Assembly: GCA_024364735.1 (NCBI GenBank)
Contig: JAGFNQ010002319.1
Location: forward strand, 228,798 to 292,797
Length of the DNA stretch: 64,000 nucleotides
Direction: 5' to 3'
Origin: Boesenbergia rotunda
Taxonomy: Eukaryota; Streptophyta; Magnoliopsida; Zingiberales; Zingiberaceae
Shown here: piece after piece, positions 47,401 to 58,165 of the stretch
Numbering within the stretch: the first letter of the stretch is position 1
Layout: each line of letters starts with the position of its first letter
Notes under the pieces: generated by a model
What the model saw: only the letters and a program-made list of their open reading frames with translations
What the model was told of the DNA's origin: nothing
Database searches by the model: none
Translations under genes and position numbers: made by a program

Positions 47401-48516
47401 AACATTCCCCTCCATTCCATATCCAAAAAATTCTGTTGGTTATTCTCCTTGTTTTTACCATATCATGGAAAAATTTTATATTTCTTTCTCCTTCTCTCCT
47501 CCATTTGATTGCTGCTCTTTGTTTCCAAAAGTCTTCCTCCATTTGAAGTGTTTTAAAGAGATGGCCTTGACTTTTATTTCGGTAGATTTGGTTCTCTTCA
47601 TTAGGCTCCGAATCAAACTGTTTTTCTGCCTCAGAATACAATTGTTCAGCTCTTTGGATATTGACATGAATGTTTCCAAATACCTCCTTGTTCCACCACT
47701 TCAAATGCTCTTTTAACCTTTTCAATTTATTCTGCAGTTTTTGAAGACCAAAACCTGGACTTGGCAAATTCCAATTCAATCTTACCGTTTGTATGAAGCC
47801 ATGATGCCTTAGCCACATCTTTTGAAATCGAAATGAGGCTACTACTTTATCAAAGATAGGAAAAGAGATCAGCAATGGGCAGTGATCAGAGGCAGCACGG
47901 CTAAGGTGTTCCACCCGGACTGAAAATTCATGTCCTTGCCAAAATGGAGAAATCAGAATTCTATCAAACCTCTTCCATACCTTGTTGTTAGTCCAGGTGA
48001 AGCAATCTCCAACATATCCAGCATCAATCAGCCCTGTTGCCATTAAGAAATTGTTAAAATCTTCAATTGCTCCCAATCCTGTAATAGTTCCTGCAGAATG
48101 TTCAGTAACATTGGCAATAACATTAAAATCTCCACCAACCATCCAGAAAACCTCATCATTTGGTTTGATATTTTCTATCTTCTCCCAAAGTTCATACCTT
48201 TCAACTCTTGAACACTTTGCATAAACAATTGTTAACAGAATTTCAATTGGGAATATAACAGATTTCAAACTCAAATGTAGGAATTGTTCATGATCAACCA
48301 ATACTTTGCAAACTATATTGGCATCATAAATAAACCATATTTTCCTGGAGCAATTAGCAATTACTGAGGAAAACCCAATCTACTTGTAATAAAGGAAGGA
48401 TGAAGTGGAATCATTGGCTCTAAAATACCCAAGAAGTTTAAATGAAAATGTTTCTTCAGATAATGCAATCTTCTAATTGATGCAAGGTTACCTATCCCCC
48501 TAATGTTCCATATCAT
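44457..48516 (-). pseudogene. LINE (L1-type) ORF2: endonuclease, reverse transcriptase, zinc-binding, RNase H
   Basis: It starts MIWNIRGIGN at 48516. Domains in order: apurinic-type endonuclease (GGDFNVI and SDHCPL, with a break near 48370), reverse transcriptase (AGPDGFSTAFY; SGFVKDRLISDNILLAQEL; KLDIAKAFDRI; the catalytic YADD near 46490), zf-RVT (FAWRFLRHKLPVDNILQQRG), and C-terminal RNase H (LNTNGCSKGNPG; WLESDSMVALKII; HVFKEGNVAADYLAN). The RNase H motif normally has TDG; here the first Asp reads Asn. A stop (about 44800) and several frameshifts (about 45675, 46430, 46640, 47060) break it. Plant L1 elements with an RNase H domain have this exact order. Confidence 0.88.
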
Positions 48517-48524
48517 ACCTGACA

Positions 48525-49702
48525 TTAAAACATTGAAGAGTAAGAAAGCCTTTGTGCTTGAGATTTACTTCTAGTGACCCTTTGGGAAGCACCAGAAGGA
48601 ATATTTTTATTAGCAGTCTTCTTTGGAGAAGCAATCCAAATAGTATCTGTATAAACCACCATAGGTAGTGATGAAGACCTTTGCAAATGCCCCACTTCCT
48701 CATCATCAGATCCATACTCCTCCATGAAAGATTTAGTAAGCTCAGCTCTATCAGGTTCTCTTTGCATGTTTGGAAATGAGGAATTTTCACATTGTTCCAA
48801 ATCTACCTGGTCTTGATTAAAGTTGCAACATCCTCCCTGATCTTTTAATACTTCCCCATCAAAATTCAGAGCCTTATCTCCTTGCTCTGCTTTATCCTCT
48901 CTTATGACTACTTTTGCCCTTGATATTTCCTCAATATGTACATTAGAATCAGCTATTTTAGGAATCTCTTGTGCAGTAAATTCTTCAGCAGATGCCACTT
49001 GATTATTAGATAAAGTATTTCCTTCAACAAAAGTTACCTGAGCTGAAGTTGATACATTCTGCCGTATCAACTGCACATCTCTCTTATATCCTTCCTTATG
49101 CATAGAGAATTGTTTCTTCTGCACAACATGATCTGTGATTGTTGCCTTTGATTTACCTTTATATTCTCTTCGAGCAAAAGAGACACCCTTGTCCAAATCC
49201 TCATTTACTAGGATTCGAGTGTCTAAATCATTGAAATCATTCAGATCCTCTTGATCTTCTTCCTCCAAGATAGCCAAAGTATGAAATCTGTTTGCTAATG
49301 CATCTTCCATCTTGTCTACATGAAATGGCTGGCCTGAAGTATTTTGTTTTTGAACCCAAATTTGTTTAGCTATTCTCTGCGTATCTCTATCTTGTAGAGT
49401 TTCAGAAAAGTCTCCATCTACTCTACCTCCCTCCTGCGCATGCTTTTGATTTAACTTCTCACGTAGATCTTCTCCAGGAGTAATAACAGCAGCTATATTT
49501 CTTTTCCAATCAGGCATCGATTGCTTTCCATTGACATAGCATTCACTCACAGAATGTCCCAGACGAAGGCAATACTCACAATATTTAGGAATCTTCTCAA
49601 AAACTACTTTCTATAACCTTTTTTCCTCCCCAATCCCTATCCAAAATTCTTCTACCATTGGTTTTAGCAAATCAATTTCAACACATACTCTTGCCATCAA
49701 GG
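48525..49702 (-). pseudogene. LINE ORF1 (nucleic-acid binding, CCHC), 5' truncated
   Basis: The open frame from about 49607 down to 48525 starts with a zinc knuckle (CEYCLRLGHSVSEC, near 49575) and continues into a long, acidic, Ser/Asn-rich C-terminal region, as in plant L1 ORF1. Upstream, the same frame runs to 49702 (ARVCVEIDLLKP, MVEEFWIGIGEEKRL), broken by one TAG. The first part of the protein is missing at the junction with an LTR fragment. The ORF1 stop and ORF2 start are separated by 8 bp. Confidence 0.82.
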
Positions 49703-49838
49703 ACATTATTATACTTAGTTATTTGGCACAAATACAAAGTAAGTATAATAACCACACATGCCTTTATTAATGATAGAATATGATACAAAATGTCTCTAGT
49801 CAATTATCACATAATTGACTCTAGGGCTCCTACTAACA
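49703..49838 (-). repeat. LTR fragment of the element 3 family
   Basis: About 136 bp match the end of the element 3 LTR (compare 34045-34177), from 'acattattatacttagttat' to the terminal 'ggctcctactaaca'. A short duplication (agtaagtataata) is unique to it. It abuts the truncated LINE ORF1 exactly at 49702/49703. Confidence 0.88.
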
Positions 49839-50302
49839 CCATGTTCTAAGCTACTTAGCTAGTAAATTCTTTTCTTCTCTTAGCGAGTTGCTTAGTGTAC
49901 TCGCATTATTGATTTTGATGCTTCTTGATGTGATACCAATCGTGGGTGAAGTCTGTTTTGTCATATGATAATCTCTGCTATATGAATCATGAGTGGATAC
50001 GTTTTCTCCCAACTAATACAATCGTAGATGTTATATGATGCTTGCAAATTTTGATGGAACTCATAAGCGGTATAAGCGGTATGACTGCTTATGGATTTAA
50101 ATCCTTACAGACATTATAACCGTTTTCTCCCTATACGCATGACTAATTTGGAAATTGTTGATCAGGTTGTTGTGTGTATGAGATGGCTGCTCATCGACCT
50201 GCATAGTTTGTAGCCTAGTTGATATGGTTAAAAGCACAGTTTGCAGCCTAGTAATAGTGCAATTTGTCCAAGCATAGGATGTTGTGTGTATGAGATGGCT
50301 GG
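49839..50302. other. Spacer between LTR fragments
   Basis: No gene. The phrase gttgtgtgtatgagatggct occurs twice, about 110 bp apart (about 50170 and 50281), the second copy running straight into the hairpin array. Confidence 0.45.
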
Positions 50303-51291
50303 ATCGGTCTGAAATCCGATCAGGGAGTTGGCACAAACTCTCTTGATAGTAGATCGGTCACAAGACCGATCCAGAAAGTTTCTGAGAAAACAGAAGGTTT
50401 TTTGAACGGTCTGGTGACCAATCAGAAAACATTTTGTGTCACAGAAAGAAATCTGATCGGTTAGTGCGACCGATCAGCATCAGCCTGGACCGATCAAGAG
50501 GTAGCCTGATCGGTCTAGCCCTTCCTGATCGGTCACTTGACCAATTAGGGAATTCCCTGATCGATCACCTTGATCGATCAGGGAGTTGGCACAAACTCTC
50601 TTGATAGTAGATCGGTCACAAGACCGATCCAGGATGTCTGATTGGTTTATTGACCGATCCAGAAAGGTTCTGAGGAAATAGAAGGTTTTCTGAACGGTCT
50701 AGTGACCGATCAGAAAACATTTTGTGTGGTCACAGAAAGAAATCTGATCGGTCAGTGCGACCAATCAGCACCAGCCTGGACCGATCAGGAGGTAGCCTGA
50801 TCGGTCCAGCCCTCGCTGATCAGTCACCTTGACCGATCAGGGAGTTGGCACAAACTCTCTTGATAGTAGATCGGTCACAAGGCCGATCCAGGATGTCAGA
50901 TCGGTCTGTTGACCGATCCAGAAAGCTTCTGAGGAAACAGAAGGTTTTCTGAACGATGTGGTGACCGATCAGAAAACATTCTGTGTGGTCATAAAAAGAA
51001 ATCTAATCGGTCAGTGCAACCGATCAGCACCAGCCTGGACCGATCAGGAGGTAGCCTGATCGGTCCAACCCCTTCCTGATCAGTCACTTGATCGATCAGG
51101 GAATTCCCTGATCGGTCAAGGTGACCGATCAAGTGAGTTGATCTGAATTTCGATCAGAACAGATCGTAGGAAGTGTGTGCACGACGTCTGTAGGTGTCAG
51201 GAGAGAAGCTTAAGAAGAAGAAGAAGAAGAAGTTGGCGAAACAGAGAGGAACAAGAAGTTGTAATTCACACCCCCTCTCTAGCATCCCAAC
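50303..51291 (+). repeat. Sirevirus-type LTR fragment with hairpin array (sense orientation)
   Basis: It ends cacaccccctctctagcatcccaaca like the 3' ends of the LTRs at 16088 and (reverse strand) 25349 and 30132. The first 0.83 kb are GATCGGTC/GACCGATC inverted repeats organised in three tandem copies of about 258 bp starting gagttggcacaaactctctt at 50325, 50583 and 50842. The 5' part of the LTR (minisatellite and TGTTGAT start) is missing. Confidence 0.88.
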
Positions 51292-51710
51292 ATAAAAGTA
51301 TATATCTAAATGTTTGTAATTTTAATTTAAATGCTTGGATTGCTGTTTGTAACTGATTAGCCATTATTTACTATTTGAAACTCACTCTATGGTTCTATTT
51401 GGACATCTGAATTTGATGGATGCCAGTGATCTCGAAGAAAAAGAAAAATTGGATACATAACCATGAATTGTAACAAAATGACTATATAGATACACACACT
51501 GTAACAAATATTGGATACATAACCATTTTTTGAAAATAAGAGCTTATGTATTTCGACCTACCAACAAAAAAATCTTTCTACTCTCATAATTCTCAAGCAT
51601 AACATATTGTCTCAGACATTCAGAGAAGATAAGGTAGCATTTAAACATGCTTCATAGTTTTAATAATTTCAAATACTAAACTCCAGTTAAATATAATTAC
51701 AACACTTGCA

Positions 51711-52081
51711 TTACTTAACCATACCAACTAACAAACAAAACAAGTATACAACCAAAAGAATTAAGTTCACTATCACTAATATCCAGACCATGAGCGGTAC
51801 ATTCCAATTTCCCATATTATGTCGAGGATAAGCAATATGTTCACTTCCTACTCTTGACTTCATGTTTGACAACATTCGAAAATGTATACGACTAGTGTCT
51901 TCATTTAATCCAGTATTAGACGTCACCCACTTTAACCATCCATGCTGCTTACATCCATAATATAGTCTTCCTGGGTTCTTGATTGATCTAGAGACAATCA
52001 CTAATGTTCTTTGTCCACATTCCTTGCATCGTACAGTTTCAAATTTGGTATGGTCGATGCTGCAGTACTTGAAGATGTCAT
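51711..52081 (-). CDS. Small GRF-type zinc-finger protein with C-terminal membrane helix
   Basis: GRF zinc fingers bind single-stranded nucleic acid in some proteins; in plants many short proteins pair one GRF finger with a coiled coil or membrane helix, function unknown. Here the motif reads VRCKECGQRTLVIVSRSIKN, then PGRLYYGCKQHGWLKWV (about 52030-51930). It is followed by a spacer and one hydrophobic helix at the end (VPLMVWILVIVNLILLVVYL). The usual final Cys of the finger is not in its normal place. The only good ATG (52081) opens a Ser/Thr-rich leader typical of the family but in another frame from the finger, so a single-base lesion near 52040 is likely. It could be a recent pseudogene or a sequence error. 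Confidence 0.6.
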
Positions 52082-52502
52082 TCAATAGCAACCTAGTATG
52101 AAAATTTTGACAAATTTCACGCGAAATAGATAAACTTTGATAAAACCTTTTTCATACTGAGATAAACAAAGACGTGGAGGTAAATTTCTACTTGAAGAAC
52201 CTAAAAAATCATATATAAAACGACATGCATTTTTACACAGCAAGAAACGAACTATAACTATGCATTTGTACACATCCATTTTAGGGGTCGAGCAGCAGGA
52301 AACTGTAACTATGCATTATCACGATCCCTAAGAAATCACAATTTTTACAATTTACATCTAAATCACAATTAACCTTCCCTACATGTTGCTTAATAGCATT
52401 CCAACACTCTAATCCACCGCATATAAGTGAAGTGAGAATCAACACTTCACACAAATGTTTGACGATGAGAATGAGTAAAACTGAAACAGAATTAACTTAG
52501 AC

Positions 52503-52665
52503 CGTAGATGCACAAGCCGGTTAATTGCCAAGGACCATAGATGCACATCAACATTATACAAAATATTGAAAGGCAATAGAAGGTGAAAGCTTATATATCA
52601 GCTTATATAGAGCGTAGATGCACAAGCCGGTTAATTGCCAAGGACCATAGATGCACATCAACATT
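52503..52665. repeat. 53-bp perfect direct repeat, copies 110 bp apart
   Basis: The segment cgtagatgcacaagccggtt... occurs at 52503-52555 and again, base for base, at 52613-52665. Flanking 'cttatatatcag' is also shared, so it is a local tandem duplication of about 110 bp. Confidence 0.9.
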
Positions 52666-53494
52666 GGCTTCCTGGTCTACAGTCTCAAAGCTTATATATC
52701 AGTTTGATATTTTACCATTCCGATAGGAAGTAGGAACATGAGTATGATGTGGATTGAGGTATGATTGATATAGAGAACTATACATGTGATTTGAAAGAGA
52801 ACTAGGACATAAACAAACTATATCAGAATTTACATACATTATGATTCGTAGAAAATTAGAATTAGGGCATCAAGTAATCAAGCCTTGGAAATAGGACACG
52901 CGATCGAGCACGCCGGGGCTGATCTTGGCAGTTAAACCCTCTGGAGCACACGATCAAGAAGGAGAAGGCCGAAGCTCGCCGGGGTTGATCTTGGCACGCG
53001 ATCGAGCAGCCGATCGCCGGAGATGCACATGGGATTTAGGGCAGCGAGAAGGTAGGCAGCGACGACTGGGAAGCAGCGATCCGAACTGATTTAGGGCAGC
53101 GAGAAGGAGCTCCAAAGGGGAACCCCTCGGAGGCAAGACGCGAGAGGAGATCTTGCAACGAGAAGTAGGGATTCGAGAAGGAACTCCAGAGGGGAACGCG
53201 AGGAGGCAGGAGGCGAGAGGAGATCTGGCAGCGAGAAGTAGGGATTTAGGGCACGCGTTTGTTGTCTGCGAAGGGGGAGTTCAGCGAGAAGGGATTTGGG
53301 GCACGGGTCGAGCGTGAGAGAAATTTGATTGCGAGTGGGAGGCGAAGTCACGCAAAATGCAGGTGATTTTTTTTATCGTTTTGTGTTCAGGACAGAAGGA
53401 CATACGGGAGTTCGGGACAGAGGATCCGAACTGCGGCTATTCACGATATTTTTTATCCGCTGGCAGCTTGATGGGGAAAGAGGCAACGGAAGGG
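52666..53494. other. Region upstream of the PPR gene, with a GC-rich two-copy repeat
   Basis: From 52910 base composition turns GC-rich. A unit of about 73 bp containing 'gaggagatct' and 'cgagaagtagggatt' is present twice between about 53105 and 53248; cgatcgagcacgccgggg and ctcgccggggttgatcttgg form another short repetition at 52902-52990. This should include the PPR promoter and leader; no certain TATA box was identified. Confidence 0.5.
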
Positions 53495-55471
53495 ATGCGC
53501 TGCCTTTTCATCCGTGGCCGCCTCTGCTTCTCTTCGTCATCCGCCGCCGCTGCCCTCCGCCCCTTCTCCAACTCGGCCTCTTCTCCTTCCGATAGCGTCG
53601 GCCAGGTGGCCCTCTACTTCCGACGCGCACGCCTCATCGACGCCCTCCGCCTCCACTTCCGGTCGCCCGACCCACCGACAGATCTCCCCCAACCCCTCGA
53701 CTCCTTCGTCGCCGTCCACGCCCTTCGCTCAACCCCCTCGCTGGATTCCGCCCTCTCCCTCTTCCGCTCGCTCTCCTCTCCCTCCACCCCGATTCTCCAC
53801 GCCCTCGCCAAGCGCCTCGCCCTTGCCCGCCGCCTCGCGGACCTCCGGTCCCTCCTTGACGCCGCCGACGCCGGATCCTTTCCCTCATCTCTACCCCCTT
53901 CTCCTCTCGACCGCCTCCGCTGGTTGGCGGCCGCTGGCGACCTCCCCGCCGTCCTCGACCTATGGTCTTCCATCCGCTCCTCCTCCTCCCCCCCCAACAG
54001 CCCCTCCAGCCGAGGAAACCACCCATGCACAGAGTCCTACAACCTCGTCATGGGTCTCCAAGCCAACGTTGGGGATCACTCTGCCGCAGTCGCTACCTTC
54101 TCCCAAATGATCCACGATGGGGCCAACCCTAACTCCCGCACCTACACCATTATCATCCACCATCTCGTCCGCTCGGGGAATCTCGAGGAGGCCGCTGTCG
54201 TGTTCTATCTCCTGCCCTCGATGAGGACCCGCCGCACATCGAAGCAGTACGAGGTGCTGGCGGAGGCGTACGTATCCGCCGGATTGTTCGACGAGTTTCA
54301 GCGGCTAGTAAAGGAGATGAACTCCGACGGTATCCTCCCGGGCCGAGCGATGCGGGCTGCCATCGCAAAGATGCGCGCGGTGGGACCTATCGAGGGCACG
54401 GAAGAGTTCGTCGAGGAATTGTGCCCTAATGATCAAATCGAGTACATCGCATTATCCAGTGAGGAAGAAGTCGATTGCGAAGTGGAAGATGAGCATGAAG
54501 GCGAACACGATCGCATCCGATTGAAGCCATGGATGGATCCGATCGCTCTCGCAAGGGCTATGGAAGACTGGACCCCGGACGACGTCGCCGAGTTGGAGGC
54601 TGCGAGGCTGGTCTGGACGCCGCGACTGGTCTGTAAGCTCCTCAGGGCCTTCAAGAAGCCCGAGACGGCGTGGGACTTCTTCTGCTGGGTAGCGTACCAA
54701 CCGGGCGACTTCGTGCACGACCGTCGGACGGTTTCAAGGATGGTTTCCATCCTCGCCCGGCACGGCCACGTCGAGCTGGTTCGCCGTCTCCTCTCCAAGG
54801 TCAAGTCGGAGGGTATCGCTCTCCCCTTCGCCACCGTCCGATTACTCATCGACTTCTACGGCCTATCAAAGAAATCCGAGGCGGCAATCGAGGTCTTCCG
54901 CGAGGCTCACTCGATCTGCGGCGGTGCACCATTGTCAGGGCCGCAGCGCTTGCTGCTCTGCTCGTCTCTGCTCCGCACCATGGTCAAGTGTAGGCGAGGA
55001 AACGATGCGTTGGACCTCATGGAAGAGATGATGGCGGAGGGCGTCCTTCCCGACGTACAAACTTTCTCCGGCATGATACAGTACTTCGCCGGAGCCGGCG
55101 ACCTGAGGAGCGTGCACAAGCTGTTCGGGATGGTGAGGCAGTGCGGGCTCGAGCCGGACGCCCACATGTACACGATCCTGATCCAGGCTTATTGCAAACA
55201 GGAGAGGGCAGCCCTCGCATTGATGCTATTCAGGGAAATGCGGTACTCAGGCATAGCTCCCGACGGCGTCACCAAGGCTTTGCTCGTTAAGAGCTTGTGG
55301 AAGGAAGGTAAGCTTCGGGAAGCAGCCATGGTGGAGGGGATGTGCGACGAGGTCAAAAGAGGGCTGCCGGCAGCTTCTCCCGGCCATGTGTGGACTGTGA
55401 GCGAGGCAGATTTCAAGCGTGTTTATGATATTTATGCAGGTTGTTTTGCAGACAACGGTGGACAGGCATGA
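53495..55471 (+). CDS. P-type pentatricopeptide repeat protein, probably mitochondrial
   Basis: PPR proteins bind organelle RNA to control processing, stability or translation. The gene is intronless, as most plant PPR genes are. I chose the ATG at 53495 (658 residues) because it begins an Arg/Ser-rich, acid-free leader (MRCLFIRGRLCFSSSSAAAA) fitting a mitochondrial presequence. In-frame ATGs at 53471 and 53357 would add an acidic or poorly conserved extension. PPR motifs occur at about 178-300 (SYNLVMGLQANVGDHSAAV; TYTIIIHHLVRSGNLEEAAV; VLAEAYVSAGLFDEFQRLV) and 480-640 (ALDLMEEMMAEGVLPDVQTF; MYTILIQAYCKQERAALALM). Between them is an acidic linker at about 325-345 (EEEVDCEVEDEHEGEHD) and degenerate repeats. 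No E, DYW or SMR domain is seen. The 5' half is strongly GC-rich. The exact target RNA cannot be told from sequence. Confidence 0.9.
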   Translation: MRCLFIRGRLCFSSSSAAAALRPFSNSASSPSDSVGQVALYFRRARLIDALRLHFRSPDPPTDLPQPLDSFVAVHALRSTPSLDSALSLFRSLSSPSTPILHALAKRLALARRLADLRSLLDAADAGSFPSSLPPSPLDRLRWLAAAGDLPAVLDLWSSIRSSSSPPNSPSSRGNHPCTESYNLVMGLQANVGDHSAAVATFSQMIHDGANPNSRTYTIIIHHLVRSGNLEEAAVVFYLLPSMRTRRTSKQYEVLAEAYVSAGLFDEFQRLVKEMNSDGILPGRAMRAAIAKMRAVGPIEGTEEFVEELCPNDQIEYIALSSEEEVDCEVEDEHEGEHDRIRLKPWMDPIALARAMEDWTPDDVAELEAARLVWTPRLVCKLLRAFKKPETAWDFFCWVAYQPGDFVHDRRTVSRMVSILARHGHVELVRRLLSKVKSEGIALPFATVRLLIDFYGLSKKSEAAIEVFREAHSICGGAPLSGPQRLLLCSSLLRTMVKCRRGNDALDLMEEMMAEGVLPDVQTFSGMIQYFAGAGDLRSVHKLFGMVRQCGLEPDAHMYTILIQAYCKQERAALALMLFREMRYSGIAPDGVTKALLVKSLWKEGKLREAAMVEGMCDEVKRGLPAASPGHVWTVSEADFKRVYDIYAGCFADNGGQA

Positions 55472-55881
55472 AGCCATGGTGTTTGTTGGAATGCCTCCGT
55501 GATTGCATTCCATTGTTTCCAAAGAACAATCGTCATCTATCGGCTGCCATCCAACGTTGTAAGCATTCAACATTTCAAAGACTTTTTCTTAATCACGCGT
55601 GCTAATGTTTTTGCTTTCTTTATAACAAATTCTTTTTTGGGTTTGAACTGCCTCTTGTGCATAATAAATATAGGACACCAAACTGCCAATTGACTTAATC
55701 ACTAAATTAAATTCTAGACATCTTCCATTTTGGATGAACATTAAAGGTTTACACTAATAGTATTTCATGCAACCTTTATTCTTGAAAGATGGATTTCCAC
55801 CTTTCTATTGTTAGCTTTGAGAATGTTCATCTTCCTGCTTGTATTGTTTGTACGCATTTTGAAACCTTCACTCTCCATGGT
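55472..55881. other. Convergent 3' region
   Basis: AT-rich DNA between the PPR stop and the end of the phytyltransferase pseudogene on the opposite strand; it should hold the PPR 3' UTR. No other gene seen. Confidence 0.5.
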
Positions 55882-58165
55882 TTATCGTACAAAGGGAATT
55901 AGGAAGTATTCCACATAGAAAAGCTCCAAAAGCAATTAATAGATGTTGTAAATAAGGAACAACAAAATAATGATTTGACATGCTATGAACGATTGTTTCA
56001 CATAATTTATTGATAAACACTGATTCAAACATGAATCTATGAGGATTAGACAGGACCCTATATGAATGACTTGACTTCCAAATGAACATTTAGAATGTTG
56101 TGATTGATTCCTTATTCTTGCTATCAGTGGATTGGGCACGGAGTCAAAGTATAGAGGCAAGGAAACCATGGCCGAACACCTATATGGCATAAGAAGTCGG
56201 TGATATCTCACTTTTGTGAGAAAGAAAAATAAGCATTGTGATGATAGAAAGAAATGGTTGTCCAGGATATCGAGTTGCACATCTTACAGTTACTGAGCCT
56301 GAGCCTTGGTATTTGCTTGATGATGAAAGTCCAATCAAAATGGCTGTAGAATATGCTGCTAATTGTAGCTTGATGCAAAGCCAAAATTCCTGAATTAAAA
56401 CCACGAGTTTACAGGTTTTGTTGAATCAATACTCAAACTATCATTGTTAGGCATAAATACTTCAACTCACTTTTTATTAACCCAAGTGAATACTAAATGA
56501 CTGGATACCGAAATCTCTACCCCCTTCAACATCAGGGATATCCTACAAACGCCTCATGTTAGTTGTTAGAGACTTTGCTGCATTTTATCAATCCCCTAAA
56601 CAAAAGGGAAAAAGGCAAAGATAATTTTTCAGTTTTTCTTAAAGAGATAAAATCAACTTCTTTATGGAATCTGGATTGTGATTTCAGGGGAAACCCTTTT
56701 GAAACTACCATTCTGACAGTCTGAGGTCAGATCAGATAAAATGACAGAAGCCAATGAAACTCAATTTCAGAACTAGATTGCAAGTCAAATTATTAATAGT
56801 TATATAGTGATACGTCATTGCAGACCATTAATTCAATCTAGTAAACCAACTTGAATGATGATTGCTGAGCTGAAGCTTGACAGCAAAACTCTCTTTTAGT
56901 TTTCCTTAAGAATAGATTGTGGATTTACCTTAAACAAAGCTATTACAGCTAAGAAGAGACACATGAAAGATGTGGCAAAGAGCACCGGCTTTGTTAAAGC
57001 CACTGGCCTTCCTAGTACATATTTCTGCATTGATAATGTAATAGCAGTTTAGAAGGAATTTGGGGACATCGATAATATTTGTCATCTACATAGTTTCAAG
57101 TATATTCAAGCTTTGCGATTTAGGGTTCTATGTTAGTTCACCTGCATGTGTATGAAGAAGGCTAACTGAACCACAATAGCCCTGTGTTAAGTCAAGCAAG
57201 ATGGTCAGATAAAAAGAAGACAATACCACATATTTGACAGCCATAGAAAATAGATAAGCAGTTCTACTTCTACTGGGTTGTTTCTGTTTCAGCAGAATAG
57301 CGGCCTAGTTACTCCTCTGTAAATGATAGGATAGTGGAGTTAAATTATGTTGATCTATCCATCAAATAATATAATATCAGTGACGAAACAGAGTATAAAA
57401 CCACAATTAAATTGTAAATTCTTACATTGATGGAATATGCACTTCCCAGGAAAAAGCTAACTCGCAAAGCACTTAGCAGGGGACGGGACCCAGATTTCAC
57501 TCCTAAAGTAAAGCTCTGTTAAAGAAGAATGGATTGCAAGTAACATGGAACGATTCTGATTTTAGTCAAAGTGACTCTTCTAGGGCTCTGCTGAGTATCA
57601 GTGGTTTATCATAAGAATGAAAATACAATCTTAAATATTTGCTGGAAAGAGAATTCACCTGAAGCTAGTTGAAGGCATGGTTTATTGATCTGCAACAAAT
57701 CAACCGTACCAAGTTATTACATTATTCATAGTATAAGAAATGTTCTTTTCATTGTTCAAAAATTCTTTATATAGAAGTATCTGAAACCTGGAACTGACCT
57801 TATCAATTTCCACATCAAACAATTGATTGACTCCCACAACATAGATATTCATGAAGACAGCAGAAAGCAATGCCTGATTTGACATGAATGCAACACAACA
57901 AATAACAAATACGATCATAGACCGAAGAAGAAATAGAAGGAAAAAAAATGCAATACCCTAATCAGACCAATGAAAAACATTGGAGATATGTCAGCACTCA
58001 GCAATACTTTCAAGTGGAAGAAGAGAGATTGATATTATTCTTATCACCTGCCATAATCAATGCTTAGAAGATTATTATATCTATGACAGTAGTCGAGTAA
58101 CTCAACTCACTGTGCCTATTACTGTATGTGGTCAGCAAAACCTACAAAAGGCATTAAAATTGTTC
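55882..58165 (-). pseudogene. Homogentisate phytyltransferase (VTE2/HPT-like) pseudogene
   Basis: HPT is a plastid-membrane UbiA prenyltransferase making the first committed step of tocopherol synthesis. Exon-like blocks in the right order on the minus strand: 58165-58100 (NAFCRF, stop, PHTVIGTVS), 58016-57957 (DISPMFFIGLI), 57873-57799 (ALLSAVFMNIYVVGVNQLFDVEIDK with the NQxxDxxxD prenyl-diphosphate motif), 57689-57659 (INKPCLQLASG), 57502-57426 (LLSALRVSFFLGSAYSIN), about 57182-57140 (AIVVQLAFFIHMQ), about 57026-56925 (KYVLGRPVALTKP), about 56555-56485 (DIPDVEGGRDFGIQSFSIHLG, then stop). The order continues at about 56400-56320 (EFWLCIKLQLAAYSTAILIG), about 56190-56085 (frame-broken FGHGFLASIL, MFIWK) and 55930-55882 (LLELFYVEYFLIPFVR, stop). 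Splice borders are mostly kept. In-frame stops and frame breaks, plus no transit-peptide exon, mark it as a decayed genomic copy. Confidence 0.85.

Noticed and set aside
53614..54030. Long minus-strand open frames (Arg/Gly-rich) opposite the PPR gene
   Set aside because: They are antisense shadows of a GC-rich coding region, with low-complexity composition and no domain.
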